Source: Taxillus chinensis (Eukaryota; Streptophyta; Magnoliopsida; Santalales; Loranthaceae). From it: a stretch of 64,000 nt of DNA. Below are positions 45,563 through 57,137 of the stretch, piece after piece. The DNA is taken from NCBI GenBank assembly GCA_023512835.1, contig CM042088.1:57781579-57845578 (forward strand), in the 5' to 3' direction. The translations under genes were made by a program, and so were the position numbers. A model generated the notes under the pieces. It did not search any database and was not told where the DNA came from. It saw nothing but the letters and a program-made list of their open reading frames with translations. How positions within the stretch are numbered: position 1 is the first letter of the stretch; the number at the start of each line of letters is the position of its first letter.

Positions 45563-46889
45563 TGTTAGCAATTCCGCAAGCATACGGATCGTTACAAGTA
45601 ATAAAGTGGACTCAAAGTCCGGATGTCGAACCCACAGGAAAAGTGATCAAGTAAAAAGCTCATTTTGTAAATCCATGATGTATTTAAAGTTGGTTTTGTA
45701 TTATTAGCAATTTGAATGTTGTAATTTAAATAAACAAAGCAATGTAAATGTTCTTATGAGAGAAATTAGGGATTTGGATTTCAGTCAATGTAATTAATTA
45801 ATCTCTTGTTCTTAAGGCATATTAATTCAAATTTTCCCTTTTTGTTTAAAACCCAACACCTTTGCATGTACTAGCCTCTTTCGAGTGATCTAGCCGTGTG
45901 TATACCCTAGCTTGGGAACGGGCAACCCATTATGTGCTTAAGTTGTTTGAGTGTAGATTGGCATCACACCAACCTTAACTAGGTTACAAGCAAGATTACT
46001 GGCTTTCGCAAATTATAATCTTAGCAAGTCAAGTCTCTTAACTATCCGGTTATCAATGTCTTCTTTTGATCCATAATTGATTAACCTTATACAAGATTTA
46101 AGGTGGCTGAACTTAAATCTCACATGCTAACTCAAAAGACTTGATAAACATAACAGAGAATTTCAAATTAACTAGCCAAAAGAAATGAAATTAAAAACTT
46201 ACATCAAATCCATCCTACTCCCATGGAGGTTTAAGCTACAATAGCAAATAAGAAAACCATTGTTCACTATGAGAACCCAATACACTCCTCTCTTTCTCTC
46301 CCAGAATGAACGATTTCTAGTTACCCCTTAATTACATGAAAAATCCCTTTTGTCTTACAATTCTCTGCATAACCGCTCTCCTAACCATTAGAACTGTTCC
46401 ATCCATCAATTCAAACTCGTTTCCCTCTCAAAAAGGTTGATGGAGTGTCGTCAGATCCTTTAATGAAAGATTACAGGCTGTACACGTGGCACCTATGAGA
46501 GTTCGTTGATCAGCAGGATACGTTGTGCAGAAACTGCCCGCGGTCAATTCATTTGGTCAACTCAATTTTAAATGACCGTTTCAAATGACCAAGCTCTCGG
46601 GAGCTTCTGGTCAACTCAATTGGTCCCGTCATTTCTTTTTGGTCATTTCAAATTTGAAATGACCGCAGTGCAGATTGTCCCTTGCTCCTTCCTTCTTCAT
46701 TTAGACCTTGTGCTCGACTTGTTTTCCATTCAAAAACAGCAAAAACACCACAAAAGGATCTACTGCTACCATGTTAGGGGGTTAGTTCATTAATTGATCA
46801 AATACATCAAAATGAAGTTGAAATTGTGATCTTTTCTCATTAATTCTTCTTCATTTGACACTAAAATGTGTTAGAAAAACCCCCTAACA
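45563..46889 (-). repeat. 5' LTR of the Athila/Tat-like element
   Basis: 1327 bp, matching 32771-34099 with about 15 substitutions, nearly all transitions. It has the same perfect palindrome at 46641-46664. Confidence 0.95.
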
Positions 46890-47291
46890 CACATAATTAG
46901 AGCATTTTTAATAGTCTTAATTAAAACAAAAAAAATTAGCTTAGTCTCTATAAAATTATTCTCCAATTGTGCAATTATAACAAGTTATATTTAGTTTCAG
47001 CAAAAAATTAAGTTAAATTTGACTAAAATTATAACTTTAGTTAATGTAGCCACATTATCCTCTCACCCAAAACCCCAACATGCCCTTCACGCCAACCACA
47101 GGCTCCACCACTGCCACCACCATTGCCTCCACCACTCCACCATAGCCCGTCTCCTTGCTGTGATCCCTCGTCCTCCGCCACTTACAAATCTGTGCATGAG
47201 GCCCATGATGGTGGATCAGAGATGGATTTGGGAGAGCTAGGCATCACACTCAATGTCATCACTGCTTTTCATCCGGGCCTGTTTGGGGTAG
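46890..47291. other. MITE-like remnant and CA-rich spacer
   Basis: TTAGAGCATTTTTAATAGTC at about 46897 looks like a left MITE terminus; no right terminus is found. The following CCACCA/CCTCCA-rich stretch allows only low-complexity frames (His/Pro-rich). Confidence 0.4.
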
Positions 47292-47681
47292 GCTCAATTG
47301 TTTGGGAGAGGTTCCAAGCTATCTCCGCGGTTCATTAGTCATTTTGAGGTTATGGCTCGTATGGGACCAGTGGCCTACCAGTTAGCATTGCCACCGTGAT
47401 TGAGTCAGGTGCACAATGTGTTCCATGTATCATAGTTGAGGAAGTATCATCCTGACCCAACTCATGTGATTGATTGGGGGACATTGGATATTGAAGATGA
47501 CATGTCCATTGTTGAGGTTCCTATCTGGATATTGGATCGACGAGAGAAGTTTTTGTGTGGTCGTGTTATTCCATTGGTTCGCGTGGTGTGGCAGCACTGT
47601 GGTATTGAAGAGGAGACATGGGAACGTGAATCCATGATGCGTGAACAACACCCGAACTTGTTCGAGGACGAACAATCTTGA
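47292..47681 (+). pseudogene. Tekay-like gypsy pol C-terminus, 5'-truncated
   Basis: About 47300-47440 encodes the integrase C-terminal region in broken frames. The open part 47436-47681 reads MRKYHPDPTHVIDWGTLDIE, then VPIWILDRREK, then IPLVRVVWQHCGIEEETWE and a C-terminal HPNLFEDEQS, the standard end of Tekay/Del chromovirus pol. The rest of the element to the left is missing. Confidence 0.85.
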
Positions 47682-49670
47682 GGGAGAGAGGTGGCTTTTG
47701 GGTGAGAGATAATGATGAAGTTTTACATGTTTGTTATTTATGATGTGTTGTGTATTGTCCTTTTGAGACATGTATTTGTATTTGAGATGTGTATTTGCAA
47801 CATGCGGGTGTGTTATATACATTGTGGTGGTGCTTTATTGAGCTTGTGGATATGAGTCCTGTCGTGTGATGTCTTGTGTGTGTAGTGTATGATCCATGTG
47901 GTTATGCAATGGGTTGAATGTGTTTGTTATTCCTTGCGATTCTAGTAGCATGTTGTTTCTTTTCGAGGACGAAAAGTCTTAAGGGAAAGAGGATGTAATG
48001 ACCCGTGTCTTGGGATGTAGAGTTAGTCAATTGTGCGTTTTGGCAGAGACTCCTGTCCAGGCAGTTGGCGGGAGTCCGAGGGCGTAGCGCCTCGGCGGGG
48101 ATCTCGCTGCCCGATCAGTAAGTAGGGGTTAAGGGGGCAACGCCCCTTACGGGGATTCTGGGGCAACGCCCCAAAAAGCCAAATTATTTTTGAGAAAGCT
48201 AAGTTGGAATTTCGTGTGTAGGTTGGTCGATGCAGCATTGGTCGGTGTGGCAAGGGTCGACGTGGATGACCTGGTAGACTGAGCGATCGACATGGTCGAC
48301 GTGTGTCGTTTAAGCTTTGGTCGACCCGAGATGAATTTCGACTTAGGTCGATATGGGGTCGATGCGGTTGAGGTCGACCAAGTACAATTTCCTAAGAGCT
48401 TTCACGTGTGTTGGTCGATGCGAAATAGTGGTCGATATGATGTCGACCTAGCTTGAGATTGACCTTGCGCGATGTGAAGTTTGGTCGATGTGGGGTCTGG
48501 TCGACTCGAGAAAAGGGTGGTCAATGAGGTCGATCCCAGCTGTTTTTGGTCGATGTCTTCTTGCGGCAGCGTGTTTTTCCATATTATTTTCTATTGTTGC
48601 AATTTTAGGGTTTGGTTTTCGAAAGCCACCGTCGGACGAGAGAGAGAGAGACCGTTGTCGGTGTGATCGCTGCCACTACGTCCTAGGAAGCGGGAGGTGC
48701 CTTTAGAGAGGAGTAAGGAGCAAGGAGGAACCGAGACTCGAGGTAGGGATTCTAGACTCTTAGACCTATTCTAGGGTTCGGTCTTGAAATTGGTGATTTA
48801 TGTATATGTATATATGTATTCATGTAAGTGTGATCTCCTATATGAATATTGGCCTTCGTTGGCATATTGTGTTTATGAACGTTGATGAGTTCGAGATAAG
48901 TGGGGATTAAGGGTCCGTTTCGTAGTAAAGTTACGTTCGTGTGAGATGGTTTTGCGTAGTAGAGTTGCGTTCATGTGAGATGGTTTTGTGGTAAGGTCTC
49001 ATGGGGATTAAGGGTCCGTTTCATAGTGTGGTTGATAATCTCATGTGAACTTAACCCTAGAAATGACTTGTGTGATGAATACTTGTGTTAAATTGATATG
49101 TTGTGATTGTAAGTGCTATGTGTGGTTGTGGAGCCTGTGTGGCTGTGGTTGTATAAGCCTGTGTGGCTGTAGCTATGGTTGTGCTTGTTTGTGTGGCTTG
49201 TTTGTGTGTTTTTGTATTTATGAATGTTGTTCATGACCTGTCTATATATTATTGCCACAACACTTCACTTGTGCATGTCATCATGTAAATGCTAGGAGCA
49301 TGGGATGGGTTAGGGAGACATGATCCCTACGGAGCTGTGGTTGCTCACCCCTCCTATTGTGATTTCTTTTCCTTTCAGGGACCTATAGGCGTTAGGTGGG
49401 ATACCAAGGTGGAAGACTGAGTTATCTGCTTTGTTGCTTTGTTTTATATTAATTCGTGGAACCATTGTAACCCCAACGAGAAAATGATGTAAAAGGTTTT
49501 TAAATTAATAAAGTGATGTGGTTTGTCTTATGAACGTCTATTGTGGTTTGGATTTAATTAAAGTTATGTGATGTCCTGTGTGGTATTATTCATTTTAACC
49601 TCTTATCTACCGCGTGGGTAAAGGAGAGTCACAAATCGGTTTCCTCGGGTTGGAAATCTGAGGCGTGACA
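47682..49670 (+). mobile_element. 3' end of Tekay-like element with its 3' LTR (47994-49670)
   Basis: After the pol stop comes a 300-bp untranslated stretch with repeated CGAGGACGAA phrases and a purine tract (AAGGGAAAGAGGA) directly before the LTR. The LTR starts TGTAATGACCCGTG and ends GAGGCGTGACA (1677 bp). It is related at its ends to the solo LTRs at 16047, 34309 and 54782. This gives a coding context for that LTR group. The 5' half of the element has been lost. Confidence 0.88.
48224..48560. repeat. Cluster of GGTCGA motifs inside the Tekay-like LTR
   Basis: GGTCGA occurs about 13 times in roughly 330 bp at irregular spacing, often as GGTCGATGTG or GGTCGACGTG. It is not a simple tandem array. 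Confidence 0.85.
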
Positions 49671-50334
49671 GCCATCCCTACACAAACTGGTTGAGAACTG
49701 AAGTCGTTCTCCTGATGAGCCTAAGTCAGGGCAAAACCAATTTACATGCACTCCGATCGGTATGACTTACTTGAAGCATTCACCAGGATGACTGAGTGCC
49801 ACACGGGTGAAAACCCTAACCTTGTGACATGTAGCTCATAACTATACTTCATCATATATGGTGTTGTGTATTTGTCAAGTTTGCTTTAAACTTGAGTTTG
49901 GTTTGTATTTTACATGCCCTTTCACCCTTGCATGTTGTATATACTATTGATTTTAATTTGGTAGATTATAATATACTTAGATTTTGTATGGTAATAGATT
50001 TGTGTTGTACTAATAAATTATTGTGTGTTGTCCGACAACGTGCTGATTAAAGTTTGGTATTGCTAAATTCAAAAGTTATTTTGACATGGAATGAAGATGA
50101 CATTATTATTGAAATTGTTTTGACACATTTTAGATTTATATTTTAGTTTGAAAGACATAAATTTGATTAAATAGTTTGGACATATTGGTCATTTTGGATT
50201 GTAAGATGAGTTTCATGTTCACATAACACTTGAGAAGACTATTTCATAATGTATGTGAAGGGCATTAGCGGTGTTGTTTGGATTGGGTTTTTTTAAATGT
50301 TGATTATATTTTATAATGTACAGGTATTTGAGAA
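49671..50334. other. AT-rich DNA, no gene seen
   Basis: Right of the LTR the sequence is unremarkable, AT-rich and without open frames of note. Confidence 0.5.
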
Positions 50335-50721
50335 ACCATAATTGATGACATGAAAAGGAAGAGGGGGTCATACCATAAGCCAAATGCTCTTAACACACGA
50401 AAGACTTATAGTAAACTCTTTATAAGACAATAAATGTCATTATATGATTTTTCATAACATATAATTGTAACATCAAAAAAGTATTATGTAAAGAGTTTTG
50501 TGATTAGACTTTAAAAAAGTTTACATAAAATTTTTTCATAAAATAATAAATGCGACTGCATGACCTACTTAACAAAATACTATAACACGCAAAAAAGTGT
50601 TATGGAATAGAAAAGGGACATTTCATAAGCTACGCAGACATAACACTCTAAAAAGTCTTATAATATTTTTTATTTAATACATTTTGTCTTACGGAAGACA
50701 TAATTTCTTATAGTGATAGAC
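50335..50721. mobile_element. Possible CACTA-type element end
   Basis: The stretch ends ATTTCTTATAGTG (50709-50721), the inverse of CACTATAAGAAAT, the usual start of plant CACTA elements. Inside, short motifs such as AAGACATAA, CATAACAC and AAAAAGTNTTAT recur in both directions, like CACTA subterminal repeats. No left terminus was found, so it is a fragment at best. Confidence 0.4.
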
Positions 50722-52190
50722 CATTCGTTAGTAATCAATTACATTTCATTTGGTTAGTGATGACTTTATAATCTAAATAATTATTTCTTCATAATATTAA
50801 GATTTGTTTGAACTTGTTGTGCAATGATAATTCAATGACCATACTTAAATTTCAAAAAGCCAACAACAAGCATGGATGAAATTAGATGATGATACATGTT
50901 AGTAGGCAATACTTTAGCATTTTGAGTGTAGATATGAAAAATCATTTATTTAACTTCGAAGATTTATGTATAAATCTTCTTTATAAGATAATCTATAAAT
51001 CTTCTTTACAAGATAAACTTTTCTCTCAAGAGATAATATTACTAATTCTACTATAGATTATTAAGACCAACAATTTGCATGGCCATTCACATTAGAAGGC
51101 ATATTTTATTAGTAGGCACATTCACATCAAATGTTGTCTTACTAACTTTAATCCATTCAAATTTAAAACCGTTACGTTTCACATTTGTCAATGTTGCTAT
51201 AAATGTGCGGATCAACCATCAAACGTTCAAGTGACGCCTCATTCCCAGCGGTTTTTTGATATTACATCAATATTAATATGCAAAACACTACCAACAAATA
51301 GCGAAAAACAACAGAAGTAAACGCGATAAAAATTCTTTTTAAAAAACCCCAAATTTGCGGGAATCATTGTTCCTCTCTCGACAGTCATGTCACGTTGATG
51401 CGGCCACGTCCATTCATGGTGGGTCACTCTCATGTTCGGTAGGCGGAGTTGGTGATTGCTCGTGTTGGCCAGCCCAAAGGGGCCAGTGGAGTGAGCACAT
51501 ACTTGTTTCTTCATTTATTTTACTGAACTACTTCAGTTCCTTTCTTTTAAAAATGTTGCTGAGGAAAAAGATAGGTACAATATGATTTAACGTTACGTGA
51601 TGATTGAAACCAGTAAAAGAAAATAAAGTATCTATAGTTTATATTTTTATCAAAATAACATAATTTTAATTAAAAATTTATTAATCAAAACATTTTAATT
51701 AAAATATAAAAAACGCAGTCCTGAAACTGTTTATTCTAATTAAAAATATACAGAACGAAGGGAAAAACAATAATAATCGGCCAACTGAAGGTGGCGGCGG
51801 CGACGGCTTCGGGTTCGGCCTAAAAAAAGTCCGGGTTTGTTTACTTGACAAGTTCGTGGAGCAATCTGGACCGTCCGTTCAATTTAAAACGAACAGTTCA
51901 AATTTTCTCGAGCCTACCACTTTTAGAGGCCCCACGCGTAAAAAAACAAAACAACAAAAGATTCCTCGAAACAATGCGAGGTGACCCCGCAAAATATTAC
52001 ATTAAATCGTTAATAAGCGTACGAAAACCCACCATTAAGCTGAGATTTTCAAACGATGAACAACACCATGCTAAAGTAAACAGACTAAAACAGAGGAGAT
52101 TGGATGACGTTCCACATTACAGTACGGATAAGATAGAAGATGATGAGAGAGGTCTGACAGTAGTTAACACACACAGACGCTAACGGTGAC
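50722..52190. other. Intergenic DNA 3' of the thaumatin-like gene
   Basis: AT-rich with a GC-richer island at 51360-51500 and a small one at 51790-51830. Open frames of 76-112 codons resemble nothing known. The last 100-200 bp should hold the 3' untranslated region of the thaumatin-like gene. Confidence 0.45.
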
Positions 52191-53114
52191 TTAACGGCGG
52201 TGGCGGGGGCAGAAGGTGACCACGTAACTGGTGCCGGTGCAGGTGGTGAGGCTGCTGGGATCATCGTACGCGTAGGAGTACGCGCGGGGACACGCGGCCT
52301 TGAACACCCTCGAGTACGCCGTCGGCTTGCACGACTGAGGGCTCCCGTAGCTCCCCGTGCAGCAGAACTTCTCGGAGTTGAAAGCCGCGCACGCGCTCTT
52401 GCACGCGAGCACGCGCCGCCCGTCCCCCGACCGAACCTGCAGCCCCTCGGGGCACATCTGGTTGAGGTCACTGACGCAGCCCGCGTAGCCGCACTTGCCG
52501 CTGCCTCCCCGGAGGGGCACGACGGAGATGGGTATGTTGTAGCCGTCGACGAGGCTGACGTCGTAGAAGTCCTGGGCGGCGGTGAGCGTGATCTCGGCGA
52601 GTGTGGCCGGCGGAGTTCCGCCGATGCCGGCACAGAGGAGATTGCCGCCGCAGTCGCCGGTGGAGCAGCTTCCGCGGCCGGATCCGTCGAAGGTGCATCC
52701 GTGGCGGCCCCACACGCGGCCGGACCAGAGGGAAGGGAGGTCCACCTTGCGGGCCTTGCTCGGAGGAAGCTTGAACCCGCCGTCGGCCAGGACGGGGTTT
52801 CCGGCTCCTGGCTGGATTCCCGGCCACACGGTGTAGGGACACTTGTTGTAGATTATGAGTTTTGTTGCTGACGCCACGTGATCTGCTCAGTTCAACACGT
52901 ACGAGTATGACCACAACATTAATAACGAGTGGGTGTGGGTTCAAGCTTTTATTTTATTACAAGCTTTGTTTCTTGCGTAGCTAGAAAAAAATTCCATATT
53001 TGTTTTTTAACCCAACCCAAAAAAAAAAAAAGGAAATGCATAGAGGTTGCCTGCAATGTGAGAGGAGAGCGCGACAAGCAAGAGGAGAAGGAGAGGGCTC
53101 AACAGCATCGCCAT
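52191..53114 (-). CDS. Thaumatin-like protein (PR-5 family), two exons
   Basis: Exon 1 (53114-53051) encodes a signal peptide (MAMLLSPLLLLLLVALSSHI), so the protein is secreted. Exon 2 (52882-52191) encodes the mature domain from TKLIIYNKCPYTVWPGIQPG. The thaumatin signature GRGSCSTGDCGGNLLC is present, and there are 16 cysteines, the full set for eight disulfides. Acidic-cleft residues are seen in AEITL and FYDVSLVDGYNIP. The protein is about 251 residues, normal for large thaumatin-like proteins, which act in the cell wall in defence or development. The first exon sits between a TATA box and the coding part. The junction that keeps frame uses GC instead of GT as donor (CAG, then GCAACC) and CAG as acceptor, with an intron of 168 bp. 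Exon 2 is far richer in G+C than the flanks. Confidence 0.92.
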
Positions 53115-53225
53115 GGCTGGATCTGAAAGAAGCTTTGGCCTTTGGGAGGCACAGATGAAATGAGTGAGTGGAACAGCCTCACTACTGACTACACTCAGCA
53201 CTGGTTTACAGCTAATGTGTGCTTC

Positions 53226-53235
53226 TTATATAAAG
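53226..53235 (-). promoter_or_regulatory. Probable TATA box of the thaumatin-like gene
   Basis: On the minus strand TTTATATAAG lies about 112 bp upstream of the first ATG. About 90 bp further upstream (53321-53328) the plus strand reads GACGTGTC, an ABRE-like core that could mediate abscisic-acid or stress response. The second point is inference from a short motif. Confidence 0.55.
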
Positions 53236-53239
53236 GGGG

Positions 53240-54116
53240 TCAGACCTTGCATAAATGGTTGCTTGGCAGGGGCTGATCTGGCTTTACGGAGGGCGTCAAA
53301 TGTTTTTGATTGATACGGACGACGTGTCATCGCCATAAAAATACTTCAACGGACAATGTAAAATTTATATTTTCGTGGTTGGGCTCCAATCTCCTCCGAT
53401 GAATACGTAGTCTCTTTCATAAATTTTGTTTATTAAAGCTATTTCGTCAGCATTCTTAAAATATTATAGAAATGAGTGTAGATTATCAGACTATATATAT
53501 ATATATATATATATAAAATAAAAGAGTTATTATTTTTAAAAATATTTATAAATAGTAAAAATTAATTGAACATAAATATTTTTAAAAATAATTATATTTT
53601 AAAAAATAATCCCAACTTTCCTAATCAAAATCCTTTTCATAATTAAATTTAAAAATCTGTTTAATTAATAATAAATTTTATTTTTTCGTGTCCGGATGGC
53701 GTGCAGGGGGTTGAAAAAGTGAAAAGCAAAATTAATGCGTACACAGGTGCTCACAACATTCCAAGGGCTTTTGGGGCGTCAAGTATTGCACAGTGACGGC
53801 TCTGGTCTCGAGAGTGTCGGTCTGTCACAGGCTGATATTTTTTAACAATTTTATTTAATATATTTATAATGCGTAATTATAACCTGCATTGGCCAACCAT
53901 GCCCACTAAAAATACGAAGGGGTAACTTTTGTTTTCCCCCTGTGAAAAATACAAATATTATTAAACAACGAAGGTAAAATAGGTGAAAAATATATAATGA
54001 ATAGTTTTATATTTATGTTGATGCTTATTATATCAGTTAATAGGAAGTAATAAATTAAAATCATAAATATTGTATTGCTTATTTAATTTTTGTTAAACAT
54101 TTTAAATATAAATATT
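53240..54116. other. Upstream region of the thaumatin-like gene, AT-rich
   Basis: Contains a (TA)n run at about 53494-53515 and otherwise AT-rich DNA. No gene was seen. Confidence 0.5.
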
Positions 54117-54377
54117 ATATTTGGACAAGTTTAGTATGCTAAGAGCATTCACAGTAGGCAAAATATATTATTGGAATTGTATCCGAGGCACTACGTGAAT
54201 GTCAATCAAAGAGATTGGACTAAGTTATTGGACATAGCCCAATTCTCGTATAACTTGCAAAAGAGCGAGTTCACGAACAAGAGTCCATTCGAACTCGCGA
54301 CTGGGCAACAACCATTGACGCCTACTTCCATCACTCGGGGGTACACTGGAAATATATTTGGACAAGTTTAGTATGCT
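54117..54377 (+). pseudogene. Gypsy integrase scrap between 24-bp direct repeats
   Basis: 54165-54350 encodes part of a chromovirus integrase (NQRDWTKLLDIAQFSYNLQK, then ELATGQQPLTPTSITRGYTG), collinear with 15003-15175 of the chromovirus here but in an open frame. It has no LTR or other retroelement parts around it. Both sides carry ATATTTGGACAAGTTTAGTA plus TGCT (54117-54140 and 54354-54377), spacing 237. Confidence 0.88.
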
Positions 54378-54379
54378 TA

Positions 54380-57134
54380 GAGCATCTCCAATCTTAGATA
54401 GCGATAATAGGTAGCTAAAGCTATTTTTAGCTTGTTAGATCATCTCCAATCTATTAGCTATAACAAAAGCTATGGCAAAATATGCCTAAAATACTTCTCC
54501 AATCTATCAGGTAAACCTTTAGCAAAAGCAAAAACAAAAGCTAAATATCACTTTTGTTTTTGCTTTTATTGAACATGCCATGTCAACACATAATAAGAAG
54601 TTACACTTCACCCCCCACTTTCTCTCCTCCCAATCGCACGCCACCACCCTCTCCTCTCCTCTCCTCTCTGACGCAGATCCACTATCGCCACACCCATGGA
54701 ACGTCGTCATCTTCACAGATGATTCCGACGCCAGCGGGATTGCCCGCCCCTCGAGATCATTGTCCCCCCCCCCCCCCCGTGTGTGTAAAGACTCGTATTT
54801 GGGTAGTCTTGAGAGATAGCTATTCTATGGGAATGGCACTATCTGGACAGTAGTATAGCCGTCGATGTGAGCATTTTGACAGTCTTAGGCCTGATTCCGA
54901 GTCGGGACCCCGAGTGGCCTGATTATTGACTTTCTCGAAGTTTATTGGTTAATTTTGCGTTTGAGCAGTCATTTGAGTGTGATAGTATTTGAATAGTATT
55001 GTGCTCGTCATTTCGAGTGTTTTGACAGTAATTTAACTCAATTTGGCGTTCATGACCTTGGAGATCAATTATTCACAAGGTCAATTATTGGTCAATAATT
55101 TGCATAAATATAAATAGAATGAAAAGAAAGAGCTTTCACTTTACGCTGTCACGTTGGTGCGTTTGAGAGAGAGAGAGAGCTTGGAAGCTTGAAACCTTGG
55201 CGATTTGGGTTCATGGAGCTCAAAGAATCACTCTAAGTAGGTATCCTTGACCTTCTTAACTCTTTCCTATCTTGGATATGCACGAATTTGTCATGATTTA
55301 TCAAATAGAGCATTAACCTTAGGTTTTGGAGGAAATCAAATTTTGGGTTAAATCTAATGGTTTAGCATAAGATCTATGGTTAAGAACTGATTTATATCAG
55401 TTTGGATATGTGTTTCTGTAATCTGGGTTGTTTAACTGTGTATTTCATGAGGGTTGAGAAGTCAACCATGAAAATCTGGATTTAGATCTAGATGGATATA
55501 ATCTGAAATTATATGTGTGTATTTTCACTGTTACCATGCAATTTAGAGGCGTTCAGGACGCGTTTTGAAGTAGATATTGTAGTCTGTTGCATAAACCGTG
55601 TGTTTGTGAGCATCTGGGGGTCGCTAGATTGATTCCAGACGAAGAACATGCAAAAATGATGATAAACAATACTCTGGGTGAACTTTTGGGTCGAAAGGTC
55701 GAAGACTCGAAGATTAGGGTCGAAGATCTGGAGTCGTAAGGTCAAAGGGTCGAAGATCCGTAGATCCGTAGTCGAAGATCGAAGGTCGAAGGTCGAAAGT
55801 CAGAGCTTCGAGTCTTCAAGGATAAAATTCTACAGCTTCAAGTTGCAGCTTTGAGTCGTAGTTCCGTAGCTTCGAGTCACAATTCCTCGCAGCTTTGAGC
55901 CAATGCAACTGCACTGGACTGGACCATTTACATTGTAACCTTTAAGCAAGCATTATAGTTAAGTTACAATGTAAATAGCGAAATACCTCTCTTTCGGATT
56001 CAAAGAAAAAATATTAGAAAATTAAATTCTTACTCCAAAATGTGAAAATTGGGATTTAGTGTAAAATCTCGGAAAAATTCAGTTTTTCGTAAAGGTGAAT
56101 TTTTGGAAAGTGGGGTTAGACATCTCATAAAAATCACTAAAAATCAGATTATCTTAGTTATGATATGGAGACCCAATGTCGGAACTTTTTATGGCAAGAA
56201 AACAACTGTTATGAGTATCTTCTTCCTTGGTCAAGACATGAGGATCGATCTATGAAGACTGGCCTCAATTATAACGGGAGTATTGTGAACCATAATGCCA
56301 TACTGGTGTTGGTATGTTGGTTTGAGGATTTGGAGCTTGGACTTGATGACTTGTTTGTGTTCTCATCGTGAGGCATAAGTGATACTATGTGGTTGACGTG
56401 ACAAGCTAAGGCTTGGGTTGAGCCGTTGAGCACGTGGAGCTAGGGCTGAGTGCCCTGAGCTGAGATCCTATTGAGGATCGTGTTGAGCCGTTGAGCTCGT
56501 GAAGCTAGGGCTTAGTGCCCTGAGCTAGGATCCTGTTGAGGATCGTGGACAAACTGTCCTGGGTGGGCAGACTAGGTCATGATGTTTGTTTGCAGGCTGA
56601 GTCCTGATAATTGTGCACACTACACATTGCATGAGTACACTGAACATATTGTATAGACTTGTATGTTTGCATGATGTGGAGTATTAGAGTCACCTACTGA
56701 GCTTGTCGCTCACCCCTACTTGTTATTTACCTTTTTCAGGTGTGACCCGAGACTAGTGGAAGACTTTCCTTCTCGGAGGACGTGCCCACTACTCTGATGT
56801 ATGATACAGTACTGTATTCTATATTGTTTGATGTGATATCCCGGACAAGGGTCCGTGGACAGTTGTATTATATACTGTTGTCATATGATTGACTGTTTCA
56901 CATATTGTATGCATGCTGATGTATATGACTGTACAAGGTTGTATAATTGAGACAGCACCCGTGATGTAGTCTCTATTGGTGCTAGTCACTAACCCCTTGA
57001 CCTTTCGGGTGCGGGTAAGGGGAAGTCATGTTCCTAGTTCTGAGTACCATGGAATTCGGGGGTGTGACACCATGTCTCCCCCTGCGTTGTGTCTCCCCCC
57101 ATTTTTTTTTAACTGATAAAGATTAGAGATGCTC
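54380..57134. mobile_element. Tourist-like MITE with a solo LTR inside
   Basis: Left TTA then GAGCATCTCCAATCTTA; right AGATTAGAGATGCTC then TTA (54377-54379, 57135-57137). Without the LTR it would be about 460 bp. Another left-type terminus (GATCATCTCCAATC at 54442) and another right-type terminus (57713-57727) suggest two overlapping or nested family members, so the pairing is not certain. CT-rich and C-rich runs lie at 54600-54780. Confidence 0.6.
54782..57069 (+). mobile_element. Solo LTR (about 2.29 kb) inside a MITE
   Basis: Starts TGTGTAAAGACTCG (or two bases later) and ends GGGGGTGTGACA. The flanks CCGTG and CCATG match at four of five bases. The start is homologous to TGTAAGGACCCG and TGTAATGACCCG of the other LTRs. 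It contains a GGTCGAA cluster (55690-55800) and a 65-bp tandem duplication (TTGAGCCGTTGAGC at 56418 and 56483). No coding region lies beside it. Confidence 0.82.
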
Positions 57135-57137
57135 TTA

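Larger units (their letters stand above)
32771..46889 (-). mobile_element. Full-length Ty3/gypsy element, Athila/Tat-like, with an added ULP1-protease ORF
   Basis: LTRs at 32771-34099 and 45563-46889 start TGTTAGCAATTCC and end CCCCTAACA. They are flanked by a perfect 5-bp duplication CACAT (32766-32770, 46890-46894). Minus-strand order from the right: 5' LTR, tRNA-Asp primer site, gag, protease, reverse transcriptase, RNase H, integrase, extra ORF with protease domain, non-coding region holding a solo LTR, 3' LTR. Integrase, RT and the gag C-terminus are of the non-chromodomain Athila/Tat branch. LTRs differ at about 15 substitutions and a 2-base gap by eye (about 1%). Gag and pol carry stops and shifts, so it probably moved with proteins from relatives. 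Confidence 0.93.

Noticed and set aside
47019..47338. His/Pro-rich frames near 47.1 kb
   Set aside because: CCACCA-rich repeat DNA; only the later part (from about 47,300) matches a retroelement protein.
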